Numbered from the stretch's first letter, positions 1-10,371 are shown. The stretch: DNA of 64,000 nt from Desertifilum tharense IPPAS B-1220 (GCF_001746915.1 NZ_MJGC01000038.1:1-64000), one strand, 5' to 3'. The notes: a model not told the origin generated them from the sequence alone. Numbers and translations are program-made.

Positions 1-208
1 GGGAGATGGGGAGGTGGGGGGAAAAGAGTGCTGTTGCGCGGTTCTTCTGCGAAGCAGTGTGCTGAGTTGATAGTTATCAAGTTTTCCTGTTTCTTTTTCT
101 CCCAACTCCCAACTCCCTTCTTCCCTAACCCCCAACTCCCAACTCCCAATTCCCTTCTTCCCCAGCCCCTAACTCCCAACTCCCAATTCCCTTCTTCCCC
201 CCACCCTC
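1..208. repeat. Short tandem repeat (CCCAACT / TTCTTCCC) intergenic element, partial
   Basis: Low-complexity DNA fills the space before the first gene. From about 101 to 208 the plus strand is built of CCCAACT-like heptads interleaved with CCCAATT and CCCTTCTTCCC. The left part (1-80) is G-rich, with GGGGAGATGGGG and GTGCTGTTG followed by GTGCTGAG. The same words occur in the same order near 53,400-53,500, and the heptads recur at 53,588-53,703, so this is a second, probably left-truncated copy of that element. Heptameter short tandem repeats are well known in filamentous cyanobacteria. No gene is supported here; the open frame across it is a by-product of the repeat. Confidence 0.75.
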
Positions 209-212
209 CTAA

Positions 213-1694
213 ATGTCTACTCCACACATAAAGCGCTATCCGTTTCGTTTTCGGTCGATTCGTACTCGGATTATGAGCGCGACTACACTATTGATTGTGG
301 CAATTGTGGGGAGTTTGGTGTGGACTTGGATTGCAGCCGAACGGGAAGTTTTTAACCAACAGGCGCGAGAAGAGGCGGAGATGCTGGCGGTGGTGATGGC
401 GGATGCTTGGGTGAATGAGTTGTTTACCCAAAACTGGAGTCAGATCCGGGTGGGGATTAATGTGATGATGCAGCGCGATCGCGATTTTGTCTATATCCTG
501 GTTTCGGATGTCCGGGTTGGCAATCAAATTATCGCGGCTTCCCCGGAAGAACTGCAAGGGCGCTATATCCCGGATGTGGTGAACCTGGCGGTGACGCAGG
601 AGGCGCTATCGGTTTTTAATCGTTCTATTGCGACAGAAACTTATCTGTTGCGCGATGTGGAATATCCCCAAGGAACGCTACGGGCGATGCGCGGCGAACC
701 GTTAATTGAAGGGGTGGCAGATATCCGCAATTCAGCGAATCAAAAGATCGGTACAGTGCGCGTTGGAATCTCCCTGAGCCGCCTGCACCAAGCTCGCTTG
801 AGGGCCCTCATGAAGGCGCTAATGGTGGGGTTTGCGAGCCTAGGAGTGGGCTTAGTGGGGGCGTATGTGTTAGCGCAACGGATGAGTCAGCCGGTGAAGC
901 GCTTGCAGGTTAGCGCCCAAAAGATTGCGGCGGGAGATTTGCAGCATCGGGCGCTGGTGAACTGTGAGGATGAGATTGGTAGGTTAGCCGATTCGTTTAA
1001 TCAAATGTCGGCGTCTTTGCAAGCGTCGTTTACGAAGTTGGAAGGAACGTTACACGCGTTTGAACGGTTTGTTCCCAATAAGTTTCTGAGCGCGATCGCG
1101 GCTGATGGGGTGGAAAATATTCAAGTGGGGACGAGTTCGACGCGCACCATTACTATCCTGTTTTGCGATATTCGCGGCTATACTTCGATGTCGGAACAGC
1201 TAACCCCCCAGGAGACGTTTAATTTCCTCAATGATTATCTCGCGTGTATGGGGCAGGCAATTGAGCAGGCGGGTGGCTTTATTGATAAGTATATTGGGGA
1301 TGCGATTATGGCACTGTTTGACAATGACAGTTCGGATTGTGCTGTCTGCGCGGCGTTGGGGATGCGAAAGGCGTTGAAGCAGTTTAACCAGGATCGCCTT
1401 CAACGCAGTTTACCAAGAGTGGAAATTGGGATTGGGATTCATCGCGGCGAGGTGGTGATGGGGACGGTGGGGTATACTTCGCGCATCGATTCCACGGTGA
1501 TTGGCGATGCGGTGAATTTGGCTTCGCGCATTGAGGGGTTAACGAAGTTATACGGCTGTGCGATTTTGGTAACGAATGCGGTGGTACAGTCGCTTTTGCG
1601 CCCGGAGATGTTTAATTTACGGCTGGTGGATAATGCGGTAAAGGTGAAAGGGAAAGAAGAGGCGATCGCAGTTTATGCGGTTACTGAGGCTTAA
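213..1694 (+). CDS. Membrane class III adenylate/guanylate cyclase with HAMP domain
   Basis: This 493-aa protein should make cyclic AMP or GMP at the cytoplasmic membrane. Domain order: cytoplasmic N-terminus; membrane helix about 18-41; extracytoplasmic sensor region about 42-200; second helix about 201-222; HAMP linker about 223-275; class III cyclase domain about 312-490. Metal-binding FCDIRGYT is at 317-324, KYIGD with the second metal Asp at 359-363, and the purine/transition-state segment IDSTVIGDAVNLASR follows near 425-439. A Thr/Ser where many cyclases have Asp resembles the type IIIb group; cAMP as product is an inference. The gene starts directly at the end of a repeat element and has no co-directional close neighbour. 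The sensory ligand is unknown. Confidence 0.9.
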   Translation: MSTPHIKRYPFRFRSIRTRIMSATTLLIVAIVGSLVWTWIAAEREVFNQQAREEAEMLAVVMADAWVNELFTQNWSQIRVGINVMMQRDRDFVYILVSDVRVGNQIIAASPEELQGRYIPDVVNLAVTQEALSVFNRSIATETYLLRDVEYPQGTLRAMRGEPLIEGVADIRNSANQKIGTVRVGISLSRLHQARLRALMKALMVGFASLGVGLVGAYVLAQRMSQPVKRLQVSAQKIAAGDLQHRALVNCEDEIGRLADSFNQMSASLQASFTKLEGTLHAFERFVPNKFLSAIAADGVENIQVGTSSTRTITILFCDIRGYTSMSEQLTPQETFNFLNDYLACMGQAIEQAGGFIDKYIGDAIMALFDNDSSDCAVCAALGMRKALKQFNQDRLQRSLPRVEIGIGIHRGEVVMGTVGYTSRIDSTVIGDAVNLASRIEGLTKLYGCAILVTNAVVQSLLRPEMFNLRLVDNAVKVKGKEEAIAVYAVTEA

Positions 1695-2059
1695 ACGCTT
1701 CCCTCGTCAGGCTTAAGCCTCTCGATACAGCTAGGATTATGTCTTTTAGGGGAAGTGCGATCGCCTGAAGTTAAGCCATACTAATAGACATCAAAGACAA
1801 ACACTCACCGCTTAAAGGTTGAGTTCCGAAAAAGTTTGATTCACCTTTCAGCTTTTTCGACCTATGTTTAACCCCTTCCTTATATTTAACTCTATCTATT
1901 AACGGGGAAGCTGCTAACGCGGCTTCTCCTTATTTTAATGGAAATTACTCTATCTTAACCCAACCGAGAATTTTCTGGCAATTATTCCAAGTTTTAGATT
2001 ATTTTAATTCTTAAATCTCTATTTAAGCCTCTAGAATTCAACACAGAGCTTAAATTTCA
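1695..2059. other. 365-bp spacer with inverted repeats; possible structured RNA
   Basis: No protein gene is evident. The spacer holds GAAAAAG and CTTTTTC arms around 1825-1860. A stronger hairpin lies at 1904-1929 (GGGGAAGC paired with GCTTCTCC, one G-U), followed by TTATTTT. That hairpin ends about 240 bp after the cyclase stop, which is far for a plain terminator, so the tract could also be a small transcript ending there. Confidence 0.4.
1904..1936 (+). terminator. Hairpin with T-rich tail
   Basis: An eight-base-pair stem (1904-1911 with 1922-1929, one G-U pair) around a ten-base loop is followed by a T-rich stretch. This fits a rho-independent terminator reading left to right. Confidence 0.5.
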
Positions 2060-2959
2060 TTGTTTAATAAAAGCGATAATCGCTTAATGCAACTGAACAA
2101 TATGCTCTATCGTCACTTTCAGAATCAAGCAGAGCTAGATGAACAATACAATGCAGCAAAAGCCGGACTTGACTTACTCGGTTATTTAGAGTTCTATACC
2201 CAAAGTAGCGAACGAGTCCGTAGTTTAATCCCCCATCATCTCAACGTATCTTACGGTCCAACTTTAGCAGAACATCTAGATATTTTTCCGGCGAATCAGC
2301 CATTAGCTCCTATTTTGGTATTTATTCATGGAGGCTATTGGGTAATGCTCAGTAGTCAAGACTTCAGTTTTGTTGCTCAAGGACCATTTGCTGGCGGCGT
2401 TACAACAATTGTACCCAACTATGCTTTATGTCCTAAAGTGACAATTGATGAAATTGTCCGTCAGAATCGAGCAGCAATTGCATGGATTTATAAAAATGCT
2501 GAAAGTTTTGGAGGAGATCCCAATCGGATTTTTGTCTCTGGACATTCCGCAGGGGGACACCTCACAGCAATGTTAATGGCTACTGATTGGGAAGATTATG
2601 GTCTACCCCATGATGTCATTAAGGGAGGCTTTGCAATCAGTGGATTGTTTGATTTAATGCCCTTTCCTTATACTTGGCTACAACCCCAGTTACAGTTTAC
2701 CTGGGATCAAGTGTTGCGAAATAGTCCAATCTATCATATTCCCAAGCAAGCCTCTCCCCTAATTATTACCTATGGTGAAGAAGAAACCCCTGAGTTTCAT
2801 CGTCAGTCACAAGAATTTCTGACCGCTTGGAAGGCGAATAACTTACCCGGAAAATATCTTCCTCAACCCCAGAAACATCATTTAGATGTGATTGATGGCT
2901 TTTTAGATCCACAGCATTCCCTGTGTCAATCGCTATTTCAATTGATGGGTGTTCAATGA
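2060..2959 (+). CDS. Alpha/beta hydrolase, arylformamidase (kynurenine formamidase)-like
   Basis: This is an alpha/beta-hydrolase of up to 299 aa with the HGGYW oxyanion motif at 90-94 that marks the AFMID/BD-FAE branch. The nucleophile elbow is GHSAGG at 161-166 (Ser163). An acidic patch near 240-242 and His274 in HHLDV are candidates for the rest of the triad. Family members hydrolyse N-formylkynurenine or other small esters and amides; the substrate here is not determined, and no other tryptophan-catabolism gene is nearby. No signal peptide is seen, so it should be cytoplasmic. The start used is TTG at 2060; ATG at 2087 or 2102 keeps all motifs and is at least as likely. A terminator lies 34 bp past the stop. 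Confidence 0.8.
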   Translation: MFNKSDNRLMQLNNMLYRHFQNQAELDEQYNAAKAGLDLLGYLEFYTQSSERVRSLIPHHLNVSYGPTLAEHLDIFPANQPLAPILVFIHGGYWVMLSSQDFSFVAQGPFAGGVTTIVPNYALCPKVTIDEIVRQNRAAIAWIYKNAESFGGDPNRIFVSGHSAGGHLTAMLMATDWEDYGLPHDVIKGGFAISGLFDLMPFPYTWLQPQLQFTWDQVLRNSPIYHIPKQASPLIITYGEEETPEFHRQSQEFLTAWKANNLPGKYLPQPQKHHLDVIDGFLDPQHSLCQSLFQLMGVQ

Positions 2960-2992
2960 TGTTTTTGGGTTAGATGAATAGCTGGAATAAAG

Positions 2993-3020
2993 AAAGCGAT
3001 CGCTCTCGATCGCCTTTTTT
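2993..3020 (+). terminator. Rho-independent terminator built on HIP1-like arms
   Basis: GCGATCG at 2996-3002, a CTCT loop and CGATCGC at 3007-3013 form a seven-base-pair stem followed one base later by six T residues. It sits 34 bp after the hydrolase stop codon. Confidence 0.75.
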
Positions 3021-3371
3021 ATCAAAACAAATAAAGCATCTTCTGAAAGATAGATTTTTTGCTAGATATCAGATATCGATCTATATCAGACCAATATATC
3101 AAAATTGACGACTATACGGACTCCGTAAATTAAAAAAATCAAACAAACATTTAATACATTAAGTAAAAACACTGGTACAGTAAAGGCTCTTTTTTCAGGA
3201 AGCTCTGACATAAAGAGCCAAAATTCTCTTGCAGGTATATTAAAAACTCAACTTGCTCAGTATTCACCCCAATAAAACTCATTTTTACGCTCAGTAAATA
3301 ATCCAATTGTATTCAGTGCTTTTTCTATTGTTTATCAAAGTAAGAATTCAAATAATGAAGCATCATCTCAA
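3021..3371. other. AT-rich spacer with one inverted repeat
   Basis: This 351-bp AT-rich spacer has no open frame worth calling. An 8-bp inverted repeat, GGCTCTTT (3185-3192) and AAAGAGCC (3212-3219), could form a hairpin. The rest probably holds the promoter and leader of the next gene, but I could not pick a clear promoter. Confidence 0.35.
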
Positions 3372-4142
3372 ATGAGAGTAAATTTCATGAAAGAAGTTTT
3401 AGCGTTTATTCAACAGCACAAAAAAGACTTTGCTGAATTATCGTTGTTTAAATTTCTAAGAGATACTTCAATCGATCCTCGACAACGGCTAGCCTGGGCC
3501 CCTTGTCTTGCTCCATTTGCCATGAACTTCAAAGATATTAACGCTTATGCTTTTCGTCAAGAACCCACTGATAACCCCATTCAAGAACTAATTAACAGAC
3601 ATTCCTACGAAGATGGAAGCCATTGGGCTTGGTATCTCAAAGACTTAGAAGTTTTAGGCATTGATGAAACCATGAAATTCAGCGACGCCTTAAGATTTCT
3701 CTGGGGAGACGAAACTCAAAAAACGCGCCATGTTTCCTATGACTTGTTTGCATTAAGCGTTCTCCAAAAAGATCCAATCCTCAAATTAGTGGTTATTGAG
3801 TCTATAGAAGTTACTGGAACAGTGGCCTTAGCTGCCCTTGCCCAAGTGGGTGAAGAGATTGAAAAGCTGACCGGAAAACGAGCGCGTTATTTTAGCGCCG
3901 CCCATTTAGCTGTAGAATCCGGGCATATTCAAGCAGGTCTAGACTTTGAAGAGACAGAAAACTTTTTAGAGAACATTCACTTATCAGAAGAAACTCGCGC
4001 TCAAGCCTTTGAAATTGTCGAACGAGTGTTTTCTAGTTTTACAGCCTGTATTAACGAACAAATGGCGTATGCAGAAAGCCATGATTTTGAGCATCCGTTT
4101 ACTCGGAAGTCTAAAGTGAAGCCTGTCGTTTCGATGGTCTAA
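3372..4142 (+). CDS. Haem-oxygenase-like diiron (TenA/CADD/UndA-type fold) protein
   Basis: A 256-aa, all-helical soluble protein. Its spaced acidic/His motifs fit the haem-oxygenase-like diiron family: EDGSHWAWYLKDLE (Glu80, His84), VIESIEVTG (Glu143, Glu146) and HLAVESGH (His178, Glu182, His185). In studied relatives such ligands bind two irons that activate oxygen (UndA, CADD and SznF classes). The reaction here cannot be read from sequence, and the ligand assignment is by motif only. It stands alone: about 400 bp after the hydrolase and followed by a strong terminator. The ATG at 3387 is an alternative start with a slightly better upstream purine run (GAGAG). Confidence 0.7.
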   Translation: MRVNFMKEVLAFIQQHKKDFAELSLFKFLRDTSIDPRQRLAWAPCLAPFAMNFKDINAYAFRQEPTDNPIQELINRHSYEDGSHWAWYLKDLEVLGIDETMKFSDALRFLWGDETQKTRHVSYDLFALSVLQKDPILKLVVIESIEVTGTVALAALAQVGEEIEKLTGKRARYFSAAHLAVESGHIQAGLDFEETENFLENIHLSEETRAQAFEIVERVFSSFTACINEQMAYAESHDFEHPFTRKSKVKPVVSMV

Positions 4143-4168
4143 TTGAGCTAAAAACCCGCTTCAAACCT

Positions 4169-4205
4169 AGGACTGGTGGATAACCCGATTATCCCCAGTC
4201 CTTTT
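4169..4205 (+). terminator. Rho-independent terminator
   Basis: AGGACTGG (4169-4176) pairs with CCAGTCCT (4195-4202), extended inside by GGATAA with TTATCC. The loop is five bases and a T run follows. It ends the diiron-protein transcript. Confidence 0.85.
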
Positions 4206-4258
4206 ACGTTGCTGAATGGCTCGGAATCTCAGGGTTGGCTAGAGTTGCGATTCCCGTA

Positions 4259-4294
4259 GCGATCGCCATCAGATAAATTGATGGTCGCGATCGC
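4259..4294. repeat. HIP1-rich imperfect palindrome upstream of ilvD
   Basis: GCGATCGCCATCA at 4259-4271 faces TGATGG and then CGCGATCGC at 4279-4294 across a seven-base loop, with three extra bases in the right arm. It sits 65 bp before the ilvD start, in its leader or promoter. A regulatory role is only a possibility, because HIP1 palindromes are abundant genome-wide. Confidence 0.4.
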
Positions 4295-4358
4295 GATCGC
4301 TAATGCCTTCCAAGACGTTTTAGACTATCTTAAAGACCCTTAAACAGAAGAATCCACC

Positions 4359-6203
4359 ATGCCGACCTATCGCTCCAAAACCTCCACCCAAGGACGCAAT
4401 ATGGCCGGTGCCCGCGCCCTCTGGCGTGCCACCGGAATGCAAACCGAGGACTTCGAGAAACCGATTATTGCAGTTGCGAATTCCTTTACCCAATTCGTAC
4501 CCGGTCACGTTCACCTCAAGGATTTGGGTCAATTGGTGTGCCGCGAGATTGAAGCGGCGGGCGGTGTTGCCAAAGAATTTAACACCATCGCCGTTGATGA
4601 TGGCATCGCAATGGGTCACGATGGGATGCTCTACAGCCTACCCTCGCGAGAAATTATTGCCGATTCCGTCGAGTACATGGCTAACGCCCACTGTGCCGAT
4701 GCGCTGGTGTGTATCTCCAACTGCGACAAAATCACCCCTGGAATGTTGATGGCGGCGCTGCGGCTTAACATTCCGGCAGTGTTTGTGTCTGGCGGGCCGA
4801 TGGAAGCGGGTAAGACCAAGCTGGCAGAACACAAACTCGACTTAGTAGACGCGATGGTGGCTGCGGCTAACGACAAGATTAGCGACGAAATGGTTGCAGA
4901 GTACGAGCGTTCCGCCTGTCCCACCTGCGGTTCTTGCTCCGGGATGTTTACGGCCAACTCCATGAACTGCCTCACCGAGGCAATTGGACTCTCCTTACCG
5001 GGTAATGGCACCGTGTTGGCCACCCATTTCGACCGCAAGGACTTGTTTATCAACGCCGCCCGCACGATTGTCAGCATTACTCGGCGCTACTACGAACAGG
5101 GAGATGAGTCGGTACTGCCGCGCTCAATTGCCAGCTTTAAGGCTTTTGAAAATGCGATGACGCTTGATATTGCGATGGGCGGATCGACCAATACCATTCT
5201 CCACTTACTGGCCGCTGTCCATGAGGCGGGGGTTGATTTTACCCTATCCGATATCGATCGCCTTTCGCGTCGGGTGCCGCAACTGTGCAAAGTCGCCCCC
5301 AATACGCAAAAGTATCATATTGAGGATGTTCACCGGGCTGGCGGTATCCCCGGCATCCTCGGCGAATTAGACCGGGCGGGACTGCTGCATACAGATGTGC
5401 CGACGGTTCACAGCAAGACGATGAAAGAAGCACTCGATCGTTGGGATATTCAACGGACTGAGGATGAAGCCGTTCAGACGTTCTTTAAAGCCGGGCCGGC
5501 GGGGATTCCCACGCAGCAAGCGTTTAGTCAATCGACTCGCTGGCCATCCCTGGATTCAGACCGGGAAAATGGCTGCATTCGCAGTCTGGAAAATGCCTAT
5601 AGCATGGAGGGCGGACTAGCGGTGCTGTACGGCAACTTGGCCGAATGCGGGTGCATTGTGAAAACGGCAGGAGTCGATGAAAGCATTCTGGTGTTTGAAG
5701 GGAAGGCGCGCATTTTTGAAAGCCAAGATGCGGCGGTGAATGCCATTCTCAACGATAAGGTGCAACCGGGCGATGTGGTGATTATTCGCTATGAAGGGCC
5801 GCGCGGGGGGCCGGGGATGCAGGAAATGCTCTATCCGACCAGTTACTTGAAATCGAAGGGTTTGGGTAAGGTTTGTGCGTTGCTCACCGATGGGCGGTTT
5901 TCGGGCGGGACTTCGGGCCTGTCTATTGGCCACGCGTCTCCGGAGGCTGCCGCCGGGGGGAATATTGCGCTGGTTGAGGAGGGCGATCGCATTCTCATCG
6001 ATATCCCCAACCGCAGCATCAATATGGAGGTTTCCCCGGAAGAATTAGCCAAGCGCCGCGCTGCAATGGAGGCGAAGGGTAAGGAGGCTTGGAAGCCTGC
6101 ACAACCCCGCCAGCGGCGTGTGACGGCAGCGCTGAAGGCCTACGCGCTACTGGCAACCAGTGCCGATCGAGGAGCCGTCCGCAATTTGGATATGCTGGAG
6201 TAG
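4359..6203 (+). CDS. ilvD: Dihydroxy-acid dehydratase, long E. coli-type
   Basis: This 614-aa cytosolic Fe-S enzyme dehydrates 2,3-dihydroxy-isovalerate and 2,3-dihydroxy-3-methylvalerate in valine, isoleucine and leucine (and pantothenate) synthesis. The protein follows the E. coli IlvD pattern from end to end: N-terminal [16 protein letters not shown], cluster Cys in SNCDKITPG at about residue 122, [19 protein letters not shown] around 187-205, and [15 protein letters not shown] near 510. Length matches the 616-aa enterobacterial form. The roughly 560-aa form is the one I associate with cyanobacteria, so a second ilvD elsewhere is possible. HIP1 sites inside the gene argue against very recent acquisition. 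It is monocistronic as far as seen; the next gene converges on it. Confidence 0.95.
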   Translation: MPTYRSKTSTQGRNMAGARALWRATGMQTEDFEKPIIAVANSFTQFVPGHVHLKDLGQLVCREIEAAGGVAKEFNTIAVDDGIAMGHDGMLYSLPSREIIADSVEYMANAHCADALVCISNCDKITPGMLMAALRLNIPAVFVSGGPMEAGKTKLAEHKLDLVDAMVAAANDKISDEMVAEYERSACPTCGSCSGMFTANSMNCLTEAIGLSLPGNGTVLATHFDRKDLFINAARTIVSITRRYYEQGDESVLPRSIASFKAFENAMTLDIAMGGSTNTILHLLAAVHEAGVDFTLSDIDRLSRRVPQLCKVAPNTQKYHIEDVHRAGGIPGILGELDRAGLLHTDVPTVHSKTMKEALDRWDIQRTEDEAVQTFFKAGPAGIPTQQAFSQSTRWPSLDSDRENGCIRSLENAYSMEGGLAVLYGNLAECGCIVKTAGVDESILVFEGKARIFESQDAAVNAILNDKVQPGDVVIIRYEGPRGGPGMQEMLYPTSYLKSKGLGKVCALLTDGRFSGGTSGLSIGHASPEAAAGGNIALVEEGDRILIDIPNRSINMEVSPEELAKRRAAMEAKGKEAWKPAQPRQRRVTAALKAYALLATSADRGAVRNLDMLE

Positions 6204-6286
6204 AGAACCGTAAGGCGAGTGCGCGATCGCGCCTTGAGTTAAGCAGGGGCGATCGCAACTCCACCCGCTTAGATCGGGAGAAAACC

Positions 6287-7597
6287 TTAGCTGGAATTCC
6301 CTAGAGGTAAAGTAATAATAAACTCTGTTCCTTCGCCTGGGGAAGATAAACATTGGATTTTTCCTTGATGTTTATCAACAATAATTTGATAAGAAATTGC
6401 CAATCCTAAGCCCGTTCCTTTACCTACGGGCTTCGTTGTAAAGGCGGGATCGAAAATTCTAGCTTGGATTTCGGGAGCAATTCCCGAACCATTGTCTTTA
6501 ATGTAAATTCTAATGCTATCTTCTTGGGCATCGGTCAAGGTGATTAAGGTCAGAGTCGGTAATTTATTCGATTCTCGACAAATCCCGCTAAGATGACACT
6601 GATCGAAAGCATCAATCGCATTAGCAATCAGATTCATAAAAACTTGGTTAAGCTGTCCCGGATAGCATTGTACGGGTTCTAAAGAACTATATTTTTTAAT
6701 AACTTGAATTTCAGGTCTTTCTGAATTCCCTTTCAGCCGATGCTTCAATAACATTAAAGTGCTATCAATCCCTTCATGGATTTGAAAAGCTACTTTTGAA
6801 GCAATATCCGCCCGCGCAAATGTCCTTAAAGACAAACTAATTTCTTGCAAGCGAATAATTCCTTGTTGCATAGATTGCAACAAATTCGGTAAATCTTCAA
6901 TGAGATATTCTAAATCAATTTCTTCAATCAGATCGGCGACTTCTGAGTCGATTTCAGGAAGCTTTTTTTGTTGTAAATCAACCAGGCGTAAAAGACCGTG
7001 CGTATATTCTTTGATATGCGTTAAATTGCCAACAATAAAGCCAATAGGATTATTAATTTCGTGACCAATTCCCGCAACCAACTGTCCGAGAGTAGACATT
7101 TTCTCGCTTTGGATGAGTTGAAGCTGCGTGCTTTGTAGCTGTTCTAAAGATTGAGATAACTCTTTGGTGTGTTCTTCTACTCGTTGCTCTAAAGTTCGAG
7201 TGAGGTGAGATATTTTTAGGTGTAATTTTAAGCGAGCAATAACTTCTTCTTGTTGAAACGGTTTAGTAATATAATCAACAGCGCCAATTTCTAATCCCTT
7301 AACCTTATCAGTTGACTCTGATAGCGCCGTCATAAAAATCACGGGAATGGGTTGAGTAATGCGACTCGTTTTAAGCCTGCGACAGGTTTCAAATCCATCC
7401 AAACCGGGCATCATTACATCTAAAAGAATCAGATCCGGTTGAGCGTATTCACTTTGTTCAATTGCGGATTCTCCATCAGTTGCCATCAAGGCTTTCCAGC
7501 CACAGGTACTAATCGCTTCTGCTAAAACTTTGAGGTTATTAGGATTATCATCAACCAAAAGAATACGGATAGAATTAGATTGTAGATCTCCCACCAT
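6287..7597 (-). CDS. Response regulator fused to histidine kinase
   Basis: A soluble 436-aa two-component protein. An N-terminal receiver (about 10-125) has acidic DD near 16-17, phospho-acceptor Asp60 and Lys112 in TKPF. A coiled coil follows (about 130-160), then a kinase core with H-box His179 in GIGHEINNP and an HATPase domain ending in [13 protein letters not shown]. It lacks a membrane sensor and should act downstream of another kinase. Its ATG overlaps the TAA of the CHASE2 kinase gene by one base (TAATG), so the two are translationally coupled and probably form a phosphorelay. Together they close the CHAT/TPS locus. The kinase core closely resembles the C-terminus of the giant kinase at 42.8-48.3 kb. 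Confidence 0.9.
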   Translation of the reverse strand: MVGDLQSNSIRILLVDDNPNNLKVLAEAISTCGWKALMATDGESAIEQSEYAQPDLILLDVMMPGLDGFETCRRLKTSRITQPIPVIFMTALSESTDKVKGLEIGAVDYITKPFQQEEVIARLKLHLKISHLTRTLEQRVEEHTKELSQSLEQLQSTQLQLIQSEKMSTLGQLVAGIGHEINNPIGFIVGNLTHIKEYTHGLLRLVDLQQKKLPEIDSEVADLIEEIDLEYLIEDLPNLLQSMQQGIIRLQEISLSLRTFARADIASKVAFQIHEGIDSTLMLLKHRLKGNSERPEIQVIKKYSSLEPVQCYPGQLNQVFMNLIANAIDAFDQCHLSGICRESNKLPTLTLITLTDAQEDSIRIYIKDNGSGIAPEIQARIFDPAFTTKPVGKGTGLGLAISYQIIVDKHQGKIQCLSSPGEGTEFIITLPLGNSS

Positions 7598-10371
7598 TAT
7601 TGCGGCTCCGTTTCAACAAAAGATTTTAAGAATTGACGAATTTTTCCGGTTTGAAAATTACCAGCCATTTGACTGATTTTTGCGGTAAAAGGAATGAGTG
7701 TTCGATCTTGTTCGGTCAGCTCTTTTAAAAGAGATTCAATGGCAGATATATCTCCCATCATAGATAGGTGATACAGTTGTTGAACCACTTCTTGGGAAGG
7801 CACCACCCATTCACTTTCGGCGGGGGCTTGCTGCTGAGAGGGAGAGGGAGAGACGGTCGGCTCGCTATAAATCCAATCTACATTTAATAGCGATCGCAGT
7901 GCGTTCAAAAGTTCATCAATTTGCAAAGGTTTCGGTAAAAAAGCCTGAGCGCCAGCTTGCAAACTGTGCTGTCGATCTTCTTCAAAAACGCTAGCACTTG
8001 AAACGAGGACTGGAATTGAAGCGAGTTGAGGATCGGATTGAAGGTTCGCCATCACCTCAAAACCATCCATTTGCGGCATTGCTAAATCCAGAATCATCAG
8101 ATTCGGTGGATGTTCGGCTGCTAGGCTTAACCCCTGTTCGCCATTCGTTGCTTCTTGGATGCGACAGCCAATTTCTTGCAAGAGATGAGCGAGCATGGAG
8201 CGATGATTGTCATCATCATCGACAATCAAAATTTGTGGCGCTTGTCCGCGAATTCCGGTAACTTTGGTCTGACTTGGATCGAGATGGGCTTCATTCCATT
8301 CGCGAGATAGGGGGACAGCAATATCTAACCAAAAGACGCTCCCTTCACCCAAGCGACTGTTGACTTGAATTTGGCTGCCCATTAACGTAGCAATTCGCTG
8401 ACTAATGGTCAACCCCAAGCCCGTTCCTTCGGCGCGTTGTCCGACTTCACCCACCTGCTCAAAGGGTAAAAAGATCTTCTCTAATTGATCTGAAGTCATC
8501 CCAATTCCAGTATCTGCCACCTGAAAGCGAATCTTACAACTGGGCGTACCGTTGGATTCAGGCGAAGTGGGCAAATCAAGCGGTTCTACTGTAAACGTGA
8601 CGCAACCATTGGGCGTGAATTTAATAGCATTGCCCAATAAATTAATTAAAACTTGGCGCAATCGTTTTTCATCAGTTTGAATGGCACGGGGTAAGCGATC
8701 GCTAATCTTCGCCTGAAATTCTACCCCCTTCTGGTCGGCCCGAATACTGCAAATCTCCGTCACCCCATGCAAGAACGTGGGGAGATAAACCCCACTAGGA
8801 ACCAGTTCTAGCTTCCGCGCTTCGATCTTAGACAAATCGAGAATGTCATTGATCAGCATCAACAGGTGCGATCCGCATTGGCTGATAATCCGAATTCCTT
8901 CCAGGTTTTTCTCGCTGAGGGTTGGCGATCGCTCTAGCACCTGAGCGTAGCCCAGAATGCCATTGAGCGGCGTTCGCAGTTCGTGACTCATATTTGCCAA
9001 AAACTCGCTTTTCGCTTGGTTCGCTGCATCTGCGGCCTGTTTGGCCTCCAAAAGTTCGTGGGTTCGCTCCTCTACTTTAGCCTCAAGCGTTTTGGAATAA
9101 TCCAAGAGTTGATTATTAGCAATTTCCAGTTGTTGATTGGTTTCCTCCAGTTTTTGCTGTTTATAGGCGTTGGTTGTCGCAATCGTGCTGCCAATCAAAG
9201 CACCCAATGCTGGAATCACCGGAATTAGCAAGCCGTACAAAAATAACCCATAGGCTCCCACACAGTAAACACCCACAACAGCGACGGTTGCCCACAGCAC
9301 TTTCCCGCCTGGAATTTGCCGCCTTGTCGGTAGGCTAGCCAACCCCCAACTCCCCGCCGCACCAATCGCCGACCACCCTAGCACCCAAAGGAGGAAGAGG
9401 GGGTAGGAAAAGCCGTGCAAACTGGTATTACCCGTTTTCGCACCCCGCACCAATTGATAGGCAATATTGGCGTGAACGATGACGCCAGGGGTCGCCAGTT
9501 GAGTAGATTTGCTCGACGCAAACGGCGTATTAAAAAAGTCATTGGTACTAGCCGCAAACGAACCAATAAAGACCATGCGATCGCGCATGAGATCCGGCGG
9601 AATATCGCCTGCTAACACATCGCGCATGGCAATTGTCCGAAAGGCTTTTTCGGAGCCACGCCAATTGAGGAGGATTTGATAGCCTCCCAACTCATCTTTG
9701 AGATAACCCGCCTCTCGATTTTGAATCGGTCGGTAAATTTCTTGACCCAAACGGAATTTTTGCCGCTCTGGATCGATGCTTTCTAAGGTGATGCCATCGG
9801 CTTCTAGGTACTGGAGGGCGACGCGGGTGGCTAACCCGGCCTTGATCTTCTCTCCTTGTTCGCGATCGACCGCCGTCAGTAAGGCGCGACGGATCTGGCG
9901 ATCGCCATCTAGAACCAAATCTGCCAAGCCCACCTGATTTGTTTTTTCCAGTTCGGGTGGGGGATTAACGCGCTCTCCGGTAATTTTTTCAACGCCAATT
10001 AAATTCGGCGTCGTGCGAAAAATCTCGGCGAGCTGTTCGTATCCCGTCCCTTCTGGCAAATCGCGATAGAGATCTAGCCCAATACTGCGGGGTTGTTGCG
10101 ATCGCACGGTTTGCAGCAATTCAGCCAAGGCCCAGTCTGGAACCGGCCATTTGCCCACCGATTGGATATCGCGCTCGTCGATGCTCACCACCACAATCTC
10201 ATCGACGATCTGATAGTGCGATCGCAGCCGCACCCACTCATCGCGAATTCTCCATTCCAACACATTGAAAAGTCCCAGCGACTGCCCCACAATGAACGTT
10301 AGAGCAACACTGGGAGTAATCATTAAGACATTTCGATTGTGCTGAATGACAGCCTTAACTTTGCGCCACAT
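7597..10371 (-). CDS. CHASE2-domain hybrid sensor histidine kinase
   Basis: A 924-aa inner-membrane sensor. After a membrane helix (about 15-35), an extracytoplasmic CHASE2 domain spans about 40-330 with the family's [10 protein letters not shown] and IGLDLYRD stretches. A block of three membrane helices follows (about 330-410), then a coiled coil (about 410-455) and HisKA with His near 465 ([12 protein letters not shown]). HATPase ([11 protein letters not shown]) and a receiver domain (about 705-825, Asp in [12 protein letters not shown]) complete the core, followed by a short helical tail. CHASE2 ligands are unknown as a class. In the same strand order it follows the DUF928 gene by about 105 bp, and it is coupled to the downstream receiver-kinase gene. 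That position suggests it senses an envelope state linked to the TPS/CHAT locus; the link is inferred from position. Confidence 0.9.
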   Translation of the reverse strand: MWRKVKAVIQHNRNVLMITPSVALTFIVGQSLGLFNVLEWRIRDEWVRLRSHYQIVDEIVVVSIDERDIQSVGKWPVPDWALAELLQTVRSQQPRSIGLDLYRDLPEGTGYEQLAEIFRTTPNLIGVEKITGERVNPPPELEKTNQVGLADLVLDGDRQIRRALLTAVDREQGEKIKAGLATRVALQYLEADGITLESIDPERQKFRLGQEIYRPIQNREAGYLKDELGGYQILLNWRGSEKAFRTIAMRDVLAGDIPPDLMRDRMVFIGSFAASTNDFFNTPFASSKSTQLATPGVIVHANIAYQLVRGAKTGNTSLHGFSYPLFLLWVLGWSAIGAAGSWGLASLPTRRQIPGGKVLWATVAVVGVYCVGAYGLFLYGLLIPVIPALGALIGSTIATTNAYKQQKLEETNQQLEIANNQLLDYSKTLEAKVEERTHELLEAKQAADAANQAKSEFLANMSHELRTPLNGILGYAQVLERSPTLSEKNLEGIRIISQCGSHLLMLINDILDLSKIEARKLELVPSGVYLPTFLHGVTEICSIRADQKGVEFQAKISDRLPRAIQTDEKRLRQVLINLLGNAIKFTPNGCVTFTVEPLDLPTSPESNGTPSCKIRFQVADTGIGMTSDQLEKIFLPFEQVGEVGQRAEGTGLGLTISQRIATLMGSQIQVNSRLGEGSVFWLDIAVPLSREWNEAHLDPSQTKVTGIRGQAPQILIVDDDDNHRSMLAHLLQEIGCRIQEATNGEQGLSLAAEHPPNLMILDLAMPQMDGFEVMANLQSDPQLASIPVLVSSASVFEEDRQHSLQAGAQAFLPKPLQIDELLNALRSLLNVDWIYSEPTVSPSPSQQQAPAESEWVVPSQEVVQQLYHLSMMGDISAIESLLKELTEQDRTLIPFTAKISQMAGNFQTGKIRQFLKSFVETEPQ

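Noticed and set aside
101..208. Regular repeats resembling a CRISPR array (also at 53588-53703)
   Set aside because: Units are 7-base heptads and short T/C runs without 25-40-base repeats or unique spacers, and no cas gene is near. They are short tandem repeats.
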